This document shows, piece by piece, positions 1-10,878 of a stretch of 64,000 nucleotides of DNA. The notes beneath the pieces are model-generated. The model searched no databases. It was not told where the DNA came from and saw only the letters and a list, made by a program, of their open reading frames with translations. Both the position numbers and the translations under genes were made by a program. Location: contig OX638370.1 in the NCBI GenBank assembly GCA_951812925.1, positions 46,131,948 through 46,195,947 of the forward strand, written 5' to 3'. The stretch comes from Calliopum simillimum. Taxonomy: Eukaryota; Arthropoda; Insecta; Diptera; Lauxaniidae. The first letter of the stretch is position 1. Every line of letters starts with the position of its first letter.

Positions 1-380
1 GGGGTAGCCGAGATCAGTTTTCAAATCGGCCCACCCTAATGTATATGTACATATTTTTTTTCAAATAAATACACCCCGTAGCGAATGTCATGAAAGAATC
101 GTTACGAGTCACTAACGACAGTGCTTTGGCGTTGATGACATTCAATGAAGTTCCCATATAAGTCTTTAATGACAATTCCATACAAGTGACCAAGCTGTCG
201 TAAATACCTTCTGGATGACAATGTCATGCAGGGGACATGATGCCTTCTGGATGACATTGTCTTAGAGGGGCATGATGCTTTGTGGATGACTTTGTCATGC
301 AGTGGACATAAGTGACACAATGTCTATATGTCATCAACGTCAGGTTATCGACAACGACGTGATGTGTCATCAACGGCTTC
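1..380. repeat. degenerate GATGAC/GTCATC-rich repeat block
   Basis: This block is rich in variants of TTGATGACA, ATGTCATGCAG and CATACAAGTG-type words in both orientations. The same vocabulary forms the regular 39-bp array at 3752-3956 and also recurs at about 5600-5690 and 6110-6210. It therefore looks like decayed subterminal sequence of the same mobile family rather than host coding sequence. The short reading frames here have no coding character. Confidence 0.5.
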
Positions 381-391
381 TGAATGACAAA

Positions 392-633
392 TGAGCCCTT
401 GATTTTGAAAGTGGTATAAGTCCATTTCGGGGCAAAAGTAATGTCATTCACATTATGTGCTGTAATAATCGGTTTTTTTCCGATACTATTTTTTAAACAT
501 AACGCCATTAATTTCACATAATGTGGTAAACTTTCTGTAAAAACAGAATTCAATATTATTCGTTCTGAACAAAATGCCACCTAATTCATATTATGACATA
601 TGGACTTATACCACTTTCAAAATCAAGGGCTCA
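392..633. mobile_element. MITE with 33-bp perfect terminal inverted repeats
   Basis: The left end begins TGAGCCCTTGATTTTGAAAG and its exact reverse complement closes the element, giving about 33 matching bases. The element is about 240 bp and non-coding. Its interior carries CAAAAGTAATGTCAT and CACATTATGTG words, which also occur in the TIR element just upstream of aconitase (38851-39093), so the two are probably diverged members of one family. A clean target-site duplication was not found; AATGAC lies on both sides. Confidence 0.75.
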
Positions 634-639
634 AATGAC

Positions 640-1620
640 CTTTTTCTTTGTTCAAAACTTTTCCTATTCAATTCTAGCTAATTAACATAATTACTGGGTT
701 TTTTTTTTAACAAATTATATCATATTAAGGTGGTACATACTTATCTAGTACATACATCACTTACTAAATAAAGAAATTAATTTCAAAAGAATAAATGTAC
801 ATAAATATGCATTAATGATATGTTGTAGCTACGGCGCACAATGGGAGATTGTGGCCATAAATAGGTAAAATTTGAAAGAGCTATGGATTTAATAAATGTT
901 TACGCCAATCGTCAGATAATACTTAGCAACACAGTGAGCCCAAAGTTGGACTTTAAACAGAAAAAATGCTCTACAGAACTTTTAAAATTAGAAACTGCTG
1001 GATAAACGCTCTAGTTAATTTGTTTTAAGCCCGATCCACTAATGTAGCATATCGTTAGAAAGTATATTGTTTCTACTTTGTTAAAAATAATTTTTTTTTT
1101 TTGCCGATTTTATGTGAATTATAGCGATTTTTCAAATATTTAAAAAAATATGGTAAAAATGGAAAAATTGCAAACTTTGACATTAAAAAAAAAAAAAAAA
1201 TACATGTTCTGATTTTCATTATTTTTCAATATAATATGTGGCCAAGTATGCTTAATCGAAATGCAAAGTCCCTACTGCTTTTTTTGAGAACTTTTTTTTC
1301 TATGAATTTTTTCCTGTAGCAGTTTTTGAGAAAAAAAAAAAAATATTTTTATTTCTTTACATTCTGCAACGTTTTACAATATATTTATCAATTTTAAGCT
1401 TACAGCCTCCTTAAATTCCAAAAAAAAAAAAAATTTTAAGAGAAGGGTGACAGGTAAGGGGTATATTTCCTCCTTTTAATCCCCCTTGGGACTCACCCTT
1501 TCTTAAAATAAGCCAAGAGCATATTGAATTTAGTAATAAATGATGATTTCTATCAGAAATCGTACAAAAATTCCGACTCAATACTTCAATTATAAACTAA
1601 ATTTTTTATTTTTTTTTTTT
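640..1620. other. AT-rich non-coding stretch
   Basis: No credible gene is visible. There are several A or T homopolymer runs of 10-17 bases (for example near 1090, 1180, 1330 and 1420). The words near 1236-1320 (AAGTATGCTTAATCGAAAT followed by a T-rich tract) recur at 36140-36230, so part of this is old dispersed repeat. Confidence 0.5.
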
Positions 1621-1623
1621 TGG

Positions 1624-1735
1624 TAACCTTTGTTTGTTGGATAATTTGGTAGGTCATATAAAATCAAATTGACTTTCAGTCAACTTCGTTATAATATTGG
1701 TTGTGGTGCTGATGGCTAACGTACGCATCTATCAC
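1624..1735 (+). repeat. truncated copy of tRNA-like SINE (pairs with 2916-3075)
   Basis: This segment matches 2920-3022 closely, sharing TTGGTGGTGCTGATGGCTAA-like sequence and CGCATCTATCAC. It stops before the B-box-like part that is present in the downstream copy. Confidence 0.6.
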
Positions 1736-1739
1736 ACAA

Positions 1740-2915
1740 TGCATTGCAATCCACACGAAAGGTTTCCCAGTACAGTCAAATTTTTACAAATAGTAAAAAC
1801 AATAATATTTTTTTTTTTTTTCTAATACATAATTGTTCAAAAAAAAAAAAATTGCTAATTTTTAATATGGTACAGTAGAAAATGGAATTAAAAAAAGCCA
1901 AAACCGAAAAATTTCTATGACTATGTTTTTTTTTACCATAGGTATTTCCATGTAAATGTGGACAAGGTATTGAAAAATTTCTTGATTCTTTTCAACCTTC
2001 AACTATATCGAAACTAATGTTTAATTGAAGAAACATTACCATTTAGTGTCAAAATTAAGATTGAACATTGCAATTCGTTATTATCGCGTTTTTTAGTTAA
2101 TGTCTGCACATCAGAAGAAGTAAAAACGGGCATAAAAATAAAACGGTACTTCTGCGAGGAAATTAATGAATCTGGTGGTGTCATTAATAGTTGTGATGAT
2201 AACATACAATCTGTATTTAAGCCATAAATGATTTCAATCGCGATATAATAGACTTAGTTAAACAATTATTAAATTTTGATCTAGTTTTGGTTCCTGTGCA
2301 TAAAAGCCAGAAGTAGTTCTTTATTATTCTTGTATTTTGAGCCAATTTTAATTTTTATACCTATGAACTTGAAAAGGCCCCCTGTATTGGTCTAAAAATC
2401 GAAAGTATCGCGAGTTACCACATAATTTTTGCATTATTTTAAACAAATACCACTTAATATTGTTGTTTCTAATAAAGAAGTACTTATTGATATCCTGCTG
2501 CCTTTATTTATGTCTAATGTAAAGAAATTTACCCACAAATTTCGCAGAAACTTGAAAAGAAATTTACGCTCTGAATATGTTGTCCAAAAATGGTAACGCG
2601 AGTCACCAGCACTATTCACTATTTTACTGGTTAAATATTAAGTTATCACTGAAAATTTCAGCTAATATGCAACAAGAACAAAGTATTTTGTTTGTAAAGA
2701 ATCCAATTTTATTAGTTAATCCAAAGGCTGAGCCTCAAAAGCTTCATTAAACTCTTAAAAAATGTTCTAATTGTAACGCGAGTTACCATGGAACTACCCC
2801 TATGTATTTTGCCTAATGTAAATCATTATCTGTTCAAAACAACAAAAATAAAAAAAATGCATTTCTGGATTAACGTAATTTTTTTTAATATGTGGGTGAG
2901 TATGCTTAAACTTTT
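1740..2915. other. AT-rich repeat-derived stretch, no gene recognised
   Basis: The minus-strand frames at 2014-2205 and 2434-2619 are open but match no family I recognise. A recurring word, CGCGAGTTACCA or a close variant, appears near 2411, 2597 and 2776. This suggests internal duplication or an old element. No splice signals or coding bias support a gene. Confidence 0.4.
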
Positions 2916-3075
2916 TTATTTGATAATTTGGTAAAAGGTCATTCAATAACAAATTGATTTTCAGTCAACTTCAGATTGATGTTGCTTGTGGTGCTGATGG
3001 CTAACGCACGCATCTATCACTCCTACACTGGAGGTTCTCCTGGTTCAAATCTGTCCCCAAGCTTTTTCTAGTGCG
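2916..3075 (+). repeat. tRNA-like SINE with A/B-box-like motifs
   Basis: The segment GATGGCTAACGCACG resembles a tRNA D-arm/A box. About 45 bases later, TGGTTCAAATCTGTCC resembles a T-arm/B box. That spacing is what a tRNA-derived SINE head shows. A truncated sister copy lies at 1624-1735. It is not a functional tRNA gene because no full cloverleaf can be folded by eye. Confidence 0.5.
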
Positions 3076-3079
3076 AATT

Positions 3080-3310
3080 ATTTGTTCTGATGGTCTGTTC
3101 AAATGTACCAAATAATATCTATCTTCGTCAAATATTTTCAGAAATATGATGAATTTTTTTTTTTAAGGCGTGGTACCGCCCATTTGTCCGGTGAACATAA
3201 TTTGCCCAGATGATTTTTACACATTTACCAAATCTCATTTATCTGCGTCAAAGAGTTTCGGTGATATGATTAGTCAATTTTTTGGGGGGGCGTGGCACCG
3301 CCCACTTTTT
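3080..3310. repeat. imperfect tandem duplication ending in GGCGTGGYACCGCCCA
   Basis: Two units of about 125 bp each run from a TTTGTCCGG/GATGGTCTG-type start through a CGTCAAA..TTTC..GATATGAT core to GGCGTGGTACCGCCCA or GGCGTGGCACCGCCCA. The GC-rich terminal word is a short palindrome and recurs near 5105, 7415 and 28460. I know such words only as dispersed dipteran repeat sequence. Confidence 0.55.
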
Positions 3311-3524
3311 TAGTATATAGCTTAGCCTTTTTTTGTACTGGCATAATATAAAAATCGGTTACTCAGTTTCCGAGTTAATAGGGACAAATACACAAACAAA
3401 CAAAATCTAGTTTTTATAAAGTAGATTTTCGTTTATTCCTCATAACTTGAAAACTATAAAAACTAGCGCAAAATTTTTAACATTTTTGAAATTAGCGGGA
3501 TCAAGCTATTGAAAATTGATACCC

Positions 3525-3621
3525 ATTTCGGACCACGCCCCAACTTTGTATGGGAGGTAGGCGTGTCCGTCGGCGGATTGTGTTCATACTCACAGATTTT
3601 TATTATTTTAATGTAAAAAAC
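3525..3621. repeat. left half of a dispersed repeat split by the 3624-5704 element
   Basis: This piece (ACCACGCCC..., then GGCGGATT.TGTTCATA.TCACAGA) aligns with 36475-36560. The alignment resumes after the inserted element at 5705-5790. The copy at 36475-36640 therefore serves as a paralogous uninterrupted site. Confidence 0.65.
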
Positions 3622-3751
3622 ATCCCAGTTGGGCCAGTCTACAAGAAATCATCAATGACGGGTGCACGACCATATGAAATCTTTGATGACGGATGTGTAC
3701 TTTTGTATGGCAGTCGTTGACGACATTTCCATACAAGTGTCCCATATTTCA

Positions 3752-3956
3752 TCAACGACATAAAGAGCGACAGTTTCCCTTACGTTGTCGTTGATGACAA
3801 TAAGAGCGACAATTTCCCTTATGTTGTCGTTGATGACATTCAGAGCGACAGTTTCTCATACGTTGTCGTTGATGACATTCAGGGCGACAATTTTTACATA
3901 TTTTCGTTGATGACATTAAAAGCGTCAGTTTCCCTAACGTTGTCGATTATACCCTT
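3752..3956. repeat. 39-bp tandem array (about 5 copies)
   Basis: The unit is GTTGATGACATTCAGAGCGA followed by CAGTTTCCCTTACGTTGTC. Unit starts at 3790, 3829, 3868 and 3906 give periods of 39, 39 and 38. It lies subterminally in the 3624-5704 element. Confidence 0.85.
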
Positions 3957-4147
3957 TTGAAGACACTTATCAAAATTCTTATTTCAACAAGGTAAATAAA
4001 GACAAATCATAGGTATTTTGAAATGTTTATAATAAAACTTAAAAAATTTGCATTTACATTGCAATACAATATTTAAAAAATTAATATTATATAATACACG
4101 CTCATAATACGATTTATAAAAGGTACTTATGTATGTAATAATAAATA

Positions 4148-5469
4148 TTACTCTTTTTTTCGAGATTGCTTCTTATTGCACCGGTTTTTTATTTTTCGAA
4201 AAATGGTCCGCAATTCATCAACATATTTCTCGTAAGACCTTCCCTCTTTTGAAGTTGCTTCTGTTAAAAGGAAAGTTTTAGTTTGTTTTTTTTAATATTT
4301 TTATATCTGTGGCAAAAAAAAGAAACAAACTAGTCGACATATTTTGTACTATTAAGTACTAAAAGATAATATAAAAACGAAGAAGAAGTTAAACTCATAA
4401 ATACAAGAAAATTTATCTTTTTAGGTTGTTTTCTTAAGTCGACATAAGCTACTGTGGTTTATTACAGCAGATATATCGATACATTCAACGTATAAGTTGG
4501 TAACTCAAGATTCCAACTTTTAACGGGACAGTTTTTTTCACTAAAATATACTTATATTGTAACTTCAAAAATAGTTCCCAGCCCTTAAAAACACTGTACC
4601 GTAAAAAGTTGATAACTTGTGTTAACAACTTATATGTTGGATATATCGATCTGTATATTATGACGATATTAAACGAGCCATGTAATTAAATACAATATTC
4701 GGCATTCTTGATTTTATATGTTCTTGATTTTATTTACAAGAATACCTTGAAGAGCAGTGACGACCTGTCATAATTTTTTAATGACTTCTTTCCCTTTGTA
4801 AATACCATCGTAATTGAATTCTATAATAAAATTCTTAAAAAATATTGGTTCAATATTTTTTAACGTTCCTCCCATAATTTTTTAAGTGCTCCAACCTAAA
4901 AAAATCATTAGTGTCCGACCGAAGGTCACTTTTTGGCCGAAGCCGATTAATCGGTTTTTTTATAACCTTCGGCCGTAGTCGGACTCTAAAAATAATTTTA
5001 TGTGGATGCAGTAATCTATATCTATACATAAATAGGCGAACGAAATTGGTTCAGTCCTGTTGTGAGCAGGAGCAATGGATAGGACTATATTGCTTTTTAA
5101 AGTGGTCGGTGCCACGCCCCTAAATGGAAAAAATGCTCTCACGGCTTAACCGCTGTATCGACAGACTCAACCCTTAGGATTTAAAATATGCAGACATTGT
5201 TACTAATAAGAGTTTGTTTACAGTTGCGTACTCTAGTATTATAAATTAAAAGAGTGAAGCGATGAAAACGTGGTTTGGACAGATGGAAATGGCTATATTC
5301 ACTCAGGAGGTGACTATGATCAAGAATATATTAGTATTCGATTTCCTAGTACATGTTATTAAGTGGAACAGCAGTTACTTACAATGTCAGCTTTCTTATC
5401 GCCACTGAGCTCTTCTTCCAGGACTTTGATGTCATCCTCCGATTTAAGCGGGAATCGTGCCGTAGTCAT
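4148..5469 (-). CDS. putative spliced small gene inside the 2.1-kb element (first and last exons)
   Basis: On the minus strand an ATG at 5469 opens 29 codons (MTTARFPLKSEDDIKVLEEE, then LSGDKKADI). These end exactly at a strong donor, GTAAGTAA, at 5382. A second convincing exon starts after CCTTTTAACAG (first exon base 4260) and reads ATSKEGRSYEKYVDELRTIF, then a Lys/Arg-rich tail, to a stop at 4148-4150. The phases of the two exons do not join directly (the second needs one more base), so at least one middle exon is missing from my reading. The FPLK-SEDD-LE start resembles the opening of DUF4806-type insect proteins, but this is a weak guess. The gene lies wholly inside the inverted-repeat element. 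Confidence 0.4.
4890..5135. other. palindromic GGCCGAAG/CTTCGGCC patch and GC-rich repeat word
   Basis: CCGAAGGTCACTTTTTGGCC, an AATCGG core and CCTTCGGCC form an imperfect hairpin at 4915-4985. GGTCGGTGCCACGCCCC at about 5105 is the reverse form of the GGCGTGGCACCGCCC word. The short frames on both strands here are not gene-like. Confidence 0.4.
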
Positions 5470-5704
5470 AACGAAAAGTCCTAAATTCCGCCGCAATAAA
5501 ATATTGTTTCAAGTTAACAATTCTAGCACATGTTATATTTGCCACAAAATAATTTTTTATTTGATATTTTTTTCCGTAGCTTTCTATATTTAAATTTTTT
5601 TCAAGACTTTGTCATCTATCATGTCCCTAAAGCTCTGAATGTAGACATTGTAGATGACATGGTCATTAACGAAAATGTCTTCGACGACTATTGGCCCAAC
5701 TGGG

Positions 5705-6700
5705 ATCTGTAGCAAATTTCAATTGCCTAGCTCTATTATTACTATATATGACCGCCGTTCCATACAAACCCTCCCATTGTGCGGCGTTTTCTTTGTAGGC
5801 TTCATTTGTACGCTCTCTTCTTATAGTTGCTCGAAGTTCGGCCACAATTTTCGTGAAATGCTATTTCTGTATGCCTCTATAAAATATTAAATAAAAAGAC
5901 TGCCATTAATGTCTCTTCATAATCTAGGAACCACAATTCTTACATTTTCCAGGATCCTTTTTTTAGCAGATAAAAAATGATGAACAAATAAATGTTTCTT
6001 TAAATAAAATTTTTCACATCAATTTCAATCAGTTTTTTTAAGAAAAACAACTAGCAAGACTGACAAAGAAAACAGTGAAAAATAATGAAAAAACGAGAGA
6101 GGATTTGTATGAGGCTGACGATTGCATGACATTTTCTTGTTTGCGTCATTTGTTGAAAGACGTATGCATGACAACGTCTTGTCAGTGACTATGTCTACGA
6201 TATGTCTATTGTATGTCGCCTAAAAAACGTGTGTGAGACTCAAAGTCACCGACAAGTCATTGAAGAAAACGCCATGGAAGTCAGCTTACGCTACGGGGCA
6301 GGATTGCGGTTTTTGTTAAACTTTTCAGGGATAAATGATATCAAATCTAGAGAAAAAAATATGTTGATCTGGCAAAATCATTTAAAATTAAAAAATGATC
6401 TGATTAGTGTTTTATTGAATATCTGATTAATCTCTATAAAAATATAGAAACCGGCAGGCTTTTTAAGATCCTGTGGACCTTATTTAATATCTAAAACCAT
6501 TATATCCGGTATCCCATTCTTTGATAGTGTTATCGCGCCTATTGCACAATGCTTTAAGACATAGAGAACACCTAAGGCTTCGGCTGACTTTCATTTGTGT
6601 GGTGTTTTAAGAATTCAGTACTTCATGTTTTTGTTTATTAAAATGAAGATGTTAATGTAAAATCCATGTCTAAATTAACCTTTTTGATATATTTTAAATA
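5705..6700. other. repeat remainder and putative ppk upstream intron
   Basis: 5705-5790 is the right half of the split dispersed repeat. 6110-6210 again carries GATTGCATGACA/GACAACGTC words of the GATGAC family. Around 6275-6340 a frame reading LRYGAGLRFLLNF resembles the TGLxxGLxxLLN segment of pickpocket channels, but no convincing splice sites bound it. The first secure ppk exon begins at 6702. Confidence 0.35.
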
Positions 6701-6701
6701 G

Positions 6702-9700
6702 GTATCACTTCATAATCCCATTGAAACGCCGGATGTGCGAGAGGCTGGCCTTACGATACCAGTTGGTTTTGAAACAAGATTTCGCATTGAAGCCATACGT
6801 TCAGAGGCTGTGACCAGTTTGCGTTCAATACATCGAAGCTCACGTCAATGTCTTTTTAAAGATGAAGAACAATTGCTTTACTACAAATACTATACAAGGC
6901 GTAATTGTGAGAGTGAATGCGAAGCGGTATTTTTTTATAACGATTGTCATTGCATTCCATACAATTTGCCGTTAGTCTATGCAAATTCGACCGTTTGCAG
7001 TGTACGCAACATTTTTTGCGTTATCAGAGCACAAGCGGCTTGGGTAAATGTTAAAGAAGACCCTTGCCGAAAACGCTGCCTACCAAGCTGTTTTGATTTG
7101 TCATACCTTCCAGATGGATTTTCTTCAGCTCTTGCCGTACGAAATTACAAAATACCAAGTACATTTTTGCGTAACATGTCGAAGGAGCAACTGAGAAATA
7201 ACATTGCAGTAATTCATTTTTATTATCGTGAATCCATTTTCCACGGTGAACTTAAAAATGTGTACATTGGTCTCACCGAATTTTTGTGTAAGTATTCAGA
7301 TTTTTCTCCATGTATTTTTATACCGAACAACACCCATAATTTTCAATTTAATGACACCGCGATGACCGTGCTGTTAAATTTTGTGAGTGATGATTAGGTC
7401 CTTTTTCTTATGCATGGGGGCGCGGCATCGCCCATGGCTCACATAAATTTGTACATATATTATTTCTGCGTAACATTTTTAGCCGAAAAAAGCTATTTTT
7501 ATAAATTCAAGAGATTCTGACTATAGCCACTATTTTTTAAATTAGATTTTGTAACTCATAGTGTATTAAAAGACATGTACGGATTACTAAGGTCGCCAGA
7601 TTTTGTTATGCCAAAATCAGTACATTGGTCGCAAAAAGTTCAAAAAATCAGTACAAATTAGTAAACAACTTCTTTTAATGCTTTACTACTTAATATTGTT
7701 CTAAAAAAACAAACAAATTCCCAAAATACCCATATGCGTATAAATTTGCATAGATGTAGGGCATTATGTTAACTCGAAATAAATTTTTATAATTTGTTAA
7801 AATTATGACTAAACTAACTTCTTTTAAGTATGATAATTTTATATTGAACTAATTAAACAGTCATTTTTGCAATTTTTCAACAACAGACGAAAGCAAGTGT
7901 TAACATGGAAATTGATTACATATGTTTCGGCTACTTCCACATACATATTTATATATTTTCATATATAAACATGTATATAGCCTCATCAGATCAGTTTTAG
8001 TTAAATCTTGCCAGAAACCGTACTCGAACCCGTGACTCCGGTTTTCTAATGAAAGAGAACGCGGTGCTTAAGCGATTGTGCTATAGGCCACGAGTAAACT
8101 CTCTGAGCAGGATCGCCATTATGCATAACTCATAAGGCTCACTAGCGCCGTCTGTTGTGAAAAATTGCCAAATTGTTAGTTGGTAACACACTCTGGTTTT
8201 GAGACATGCTACGCTAGCTACAATTAAAACCTACAAGGGCGGATTTGTTTTCCACATACAATGCAGGCTCTCGAAATTACGAGAGCTAGCGTAGCATGTC
8301 TCAAAACCAGAGTGTGTTACCAACTAACAATTTGGCAATTTTTCACAACAGACGGCGCTAGTGAGCCTTATGAGTTATGCATAATGGCGATCCTGCTCAG
8401 AGAGTTTACTCGTGGCCTATAGCACAATCGCTTAAGCACCGCGTTCTCTTTCATTAGAAAACCGGAGTCACGGGTTCGAGTACGGTTTCTGGCAAGATTT
8501 AACTAAAACTGATCTGATGAGGCTATATACATGTTTATATATGAAAATATATAAATATGTATGTGGAAGTAGCCGAAACATATGTAATCAATTTCCATGT
8601 TAACACTTGCTTTCGTCTGTTGTTGAAAAATTGCAAAAATGACTGTTTAATTAGTTCAATATAAAATTATCATACTTCAATTTAGAAAAAGCGCGTTGGT
8701 ACTTTCATTAGTACTATACAAGCAATAAAAAACAGTCAATAAACTAACTTCATAATTTATCTAGGGGAACCTGCCTATCTATCATTAAAATTCTCGTAAT
8801 TTCGAGAGCCTGCATTGTATGTGGAAAACAAATCCGCCCTTGTAGGTTTTAATTGTAGCTAGCGTAGCATGTCTCAAAACCAGAGTGTGTTACCAACTAA
8901 CAATTTGGCAATTTTTCACAACAGACGGCGCTAGTGAGCCTTATGAGTTATGCATAATGGCGATCCTGCTCAGAGAGTTTACTCGTGGCCTATAGCACAA
9001 TCGCTTAAGCACCGCGTTCTCTTTCATTAGAAAACCGGAGTCACGGGTTCGAGTACGGTTTCTGGCAAGATTTAACTAAAACTGATCTGATGAGGCTATA
9101 TACATGTTTATATATGAAAATATATAAATATGTATGTGGAAGTAGCCGAAACATATGTAATCAATTTCCATGTTAACACTTGCTTTCGTCTGTTGTTGAA
9201 AAATTGCAAAAATGACTGTTTAATTAGTTCAATATAAAATTATCATACTTCAATTTAGAAAAAGCGCGTTGGTACTTTCATTAGTACTATACAAGCAATA
9301 AAAAACAGTCAATAAACTAACTTCATAACTTCTTTTAAGTTATATTTTTTATTGCAATCGGATTCGGCTATTGATCCACATAAACCTTATTGTATTTGGT
9401 CTTTAAATTTATCACGTGAATTTATCTTAGTACACAAGAATTTTGGAAATACTAATATTGGTCTAAATGACTTGCTTTCGAAATATAACGATTTTTTTTT
9501 TCTTTCAAAAGAATCATTTTTTCCAAAAAATATTTTATTACCGTAGGGTAACCTGCATAATGATTGGCACCCTAAGCTAAATTCTTTATTTAAATGATTG
9601 TTTCTCCCTAAGAAAATTAATGAGAGACTTTAAAAATGATCCAAATGTGTAGTTATTTGCACTTTGAGTATAATTATTGGCACCGAAATGTACAGCCATT

Positions 9701-10561
9701 GGCACTCTGAGAAATTTTGTAAACAAAGCAAGTATAGTGATTGACACTTAAAAACAAATAAAAGGATATATTTTTTCAATTTAAAGTGGTATTTTAAGGA
9801 ACTATAGTAAACCTTTCACGGGTCTTAATAATAAAAAAGGATATTTGCAGGGATTTGTTCACGCCTATTGTCTTTTACCAAATTTAACTAGGAAAATATT
9901 CATTCTGCTGCTGCATTACTAATTATAATGAGTTTATTTACACTTATTAATCCGATTTGAAATCCAGAAAAATATCCTCATTCCTTAAATCAGTTTCGCC
10001 TAAACTGGTACTTTACTCGATTTGACTGGACATGTAATTTTTTATTTTCTCCGAAATCAGTTTTCTTGAACTGTAGGATATATTACAAAAAATGATTCTT
10101 GGGTGGCGTGTATAGGTATCTGGCAAGAGAGAATTATAAACTTTATCGAATTAAGTTACTATAAATCTTTTTAGCAAATACTGGCGGTATCATGGGCCTT
10201 TTTATGGGATTTAGTATTATATCGGTTGTGGAAATACTATATTTTACTTTCATACGACCGATATTTGAGACATTACTGCCTTACATCAGATCAAAGCAAC
10301 AGAAGCAAAACTTGAATGAGTTGAAAGAAGTTAGTAGTTATTCTATTTTTTAATTGTTCAAATTTCTCTAATGTACACACCTTTTTTTAGAACAAAATCA
10401 ACTGGAAAATAAATCATAATTATGGAGAATTTCGACAGAGAGGTATGGCATCAAAGATTTTAGGGAACTATCAGAATTCGAAGACTATTGGTTCACTCAC
10501 TAAAACAAACCACTTTAAATCTGGAAAACATTTCAATGTTGATAACGTATATTGTCACTAA
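6702..10561 (+). CDS. ppk-like: pickpocket-family DEG/ENaC sodium channel, C-terminal part
   Basis: Three exons are read: 6702-7287, 10175-10329 and 10391-10561 (stop TAA). The first follows acceptor TTTTAAATAG, opens VSLHNPIETPDV, and carries the Cys-rich extracellular domain (RQCLFKDEEQL, C-x-SEC, CHCIPYNLP, CRKRCLPSC). It ends at donor T|GTAAGT after YIGLTEFL. Joining T to CA at 10175 restores a Ser codon and leads into SNTGGIMGLFMGFSIISVVE, the pore-lining second membrane segment with its GxS-like filter. The last exon gives a basic cytoplasmic tail ending VYCH. Family members are trimeric, amiloride-type cation channels of sensory or other tissues. TM1 and the N-terminal exons are not found, so the gene is incomplete here. 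Confidence 0.85.
7829..9326. mobile_element. inverted-dimer tRNA-like SINE complex in the ppk intron
   Basis: The block is flanked by a perfect 13-bp duplication, AACTTCTTTTAAG, at 7816-7828 and 9327-9339. Inside, an antisense copy (7829-8284) is followed by a sense copy (about 8288-8757) and a second sense copy (about 8795-9326). Each sense copy has a tRNA-like head: TATAGCACAATCGCTTAAGC resembles an A box, and ACGGGTTCGAGTACGG resembles a B box. A second locus with the same antisense-sense arrangement is at 58960-59654. Confidence 0.8.
9352..9520 (+). pseudogene. decayed duplicate of a ppk exon segment in the ppk intron
   Basis: The frame SREFILVHKNFGNTNIGLND, then LLSKYNDFF, aligns with YRESIFHGELKNVYIGLTEF of the functional exon. 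Nucleotide similarity runs past the donor, where functional TGTGTAAGTATTC is matched by TTCGAAATATAAC. The GT donor is lost, so this piece could not splice as the original does. It is best read as a relic of a tandem duplication. Confidence 0.55.
9547..10174. other. distal part of the ppk intron, no further gene seen
   Basis: The stretch is AT-rich intronic sequence. ATTGGCAC recurs at 9556, 9679 and 9701, a weak short repetition. The intron ends at acceptor CTTTTTAG|CA. Confidence 0.5.
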
Positions 10562-10876
10562 AATGTATAATAACTGATTAACAAAATAAGTCTTGGTCTC
10601 TGTAACTTTTTAAGGCCTAGACTATGATGCTGATATAATTTCAAGACCAAGAGTTAATGCCCAATATCACGACCAAATGAATTACCAAAACCGATACTCT
10701 TTGGTATTGACCAGGACTCAGTGTCCTTAACCAAAACTGTTATGGTATTAGTCTTGGTTTGCTCATCACTATGTACAACAAACGTGTAACTTTATGTCGT
10801 AAAAAAAATTACTATTGTTTTCAATCAGGACACCTAGGGAATTAGCGCCTAAGGAATATAAATCTGGTTTTATCAG
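10562..10876. other. 3' flank of ppk
   Basis: The segment is non-coding, with interspersed GTCTTGGT / ACCAAGAC words in both orientations (10590-10770) forming weak hairpins. No clear polyadenylation signal is assigned. Confidence 0.35.
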
Positions 10877-10878
10877 TA

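Larger units (their letters stand above)
3624..5704. mobile_element. 2.1-kb candidate DNA transposon with CCCAGTTGGGCCA ends
   Basis: The ends are perfect 13-bp inverted repeats, CCCAGTTGGGCCA at the left and TGGCCCAACTGGG at the right, each flanked by AT. The flanking sequence reads continuously as a dispersed repeat, seen uninterrupted at 36475-36640, which supports a real insertion. Subterminal GATGAC/GTCATC words are present at both ends, including a regular 39-bp array on the left; these could be transposase-binding sites. Two convincing minus-strand exons lie inside (5383-5469 and 4148-4260). I do not recognise a known superfamily from the ends. Confidence 0.55.

Noticed and set aside
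4911..5123. 70-residue plus-strand frame
   Set aside because: It runs through a hairpin and the dispersed GC-rich word; no coding features.
5363..5890. Plus-strand frames overlapping the minus-strand exon candidate
   Set aside because: The minus strand has an ATG, balanced codons and a strong donor; the plus frames are Phe/Ser-rich by base composition.
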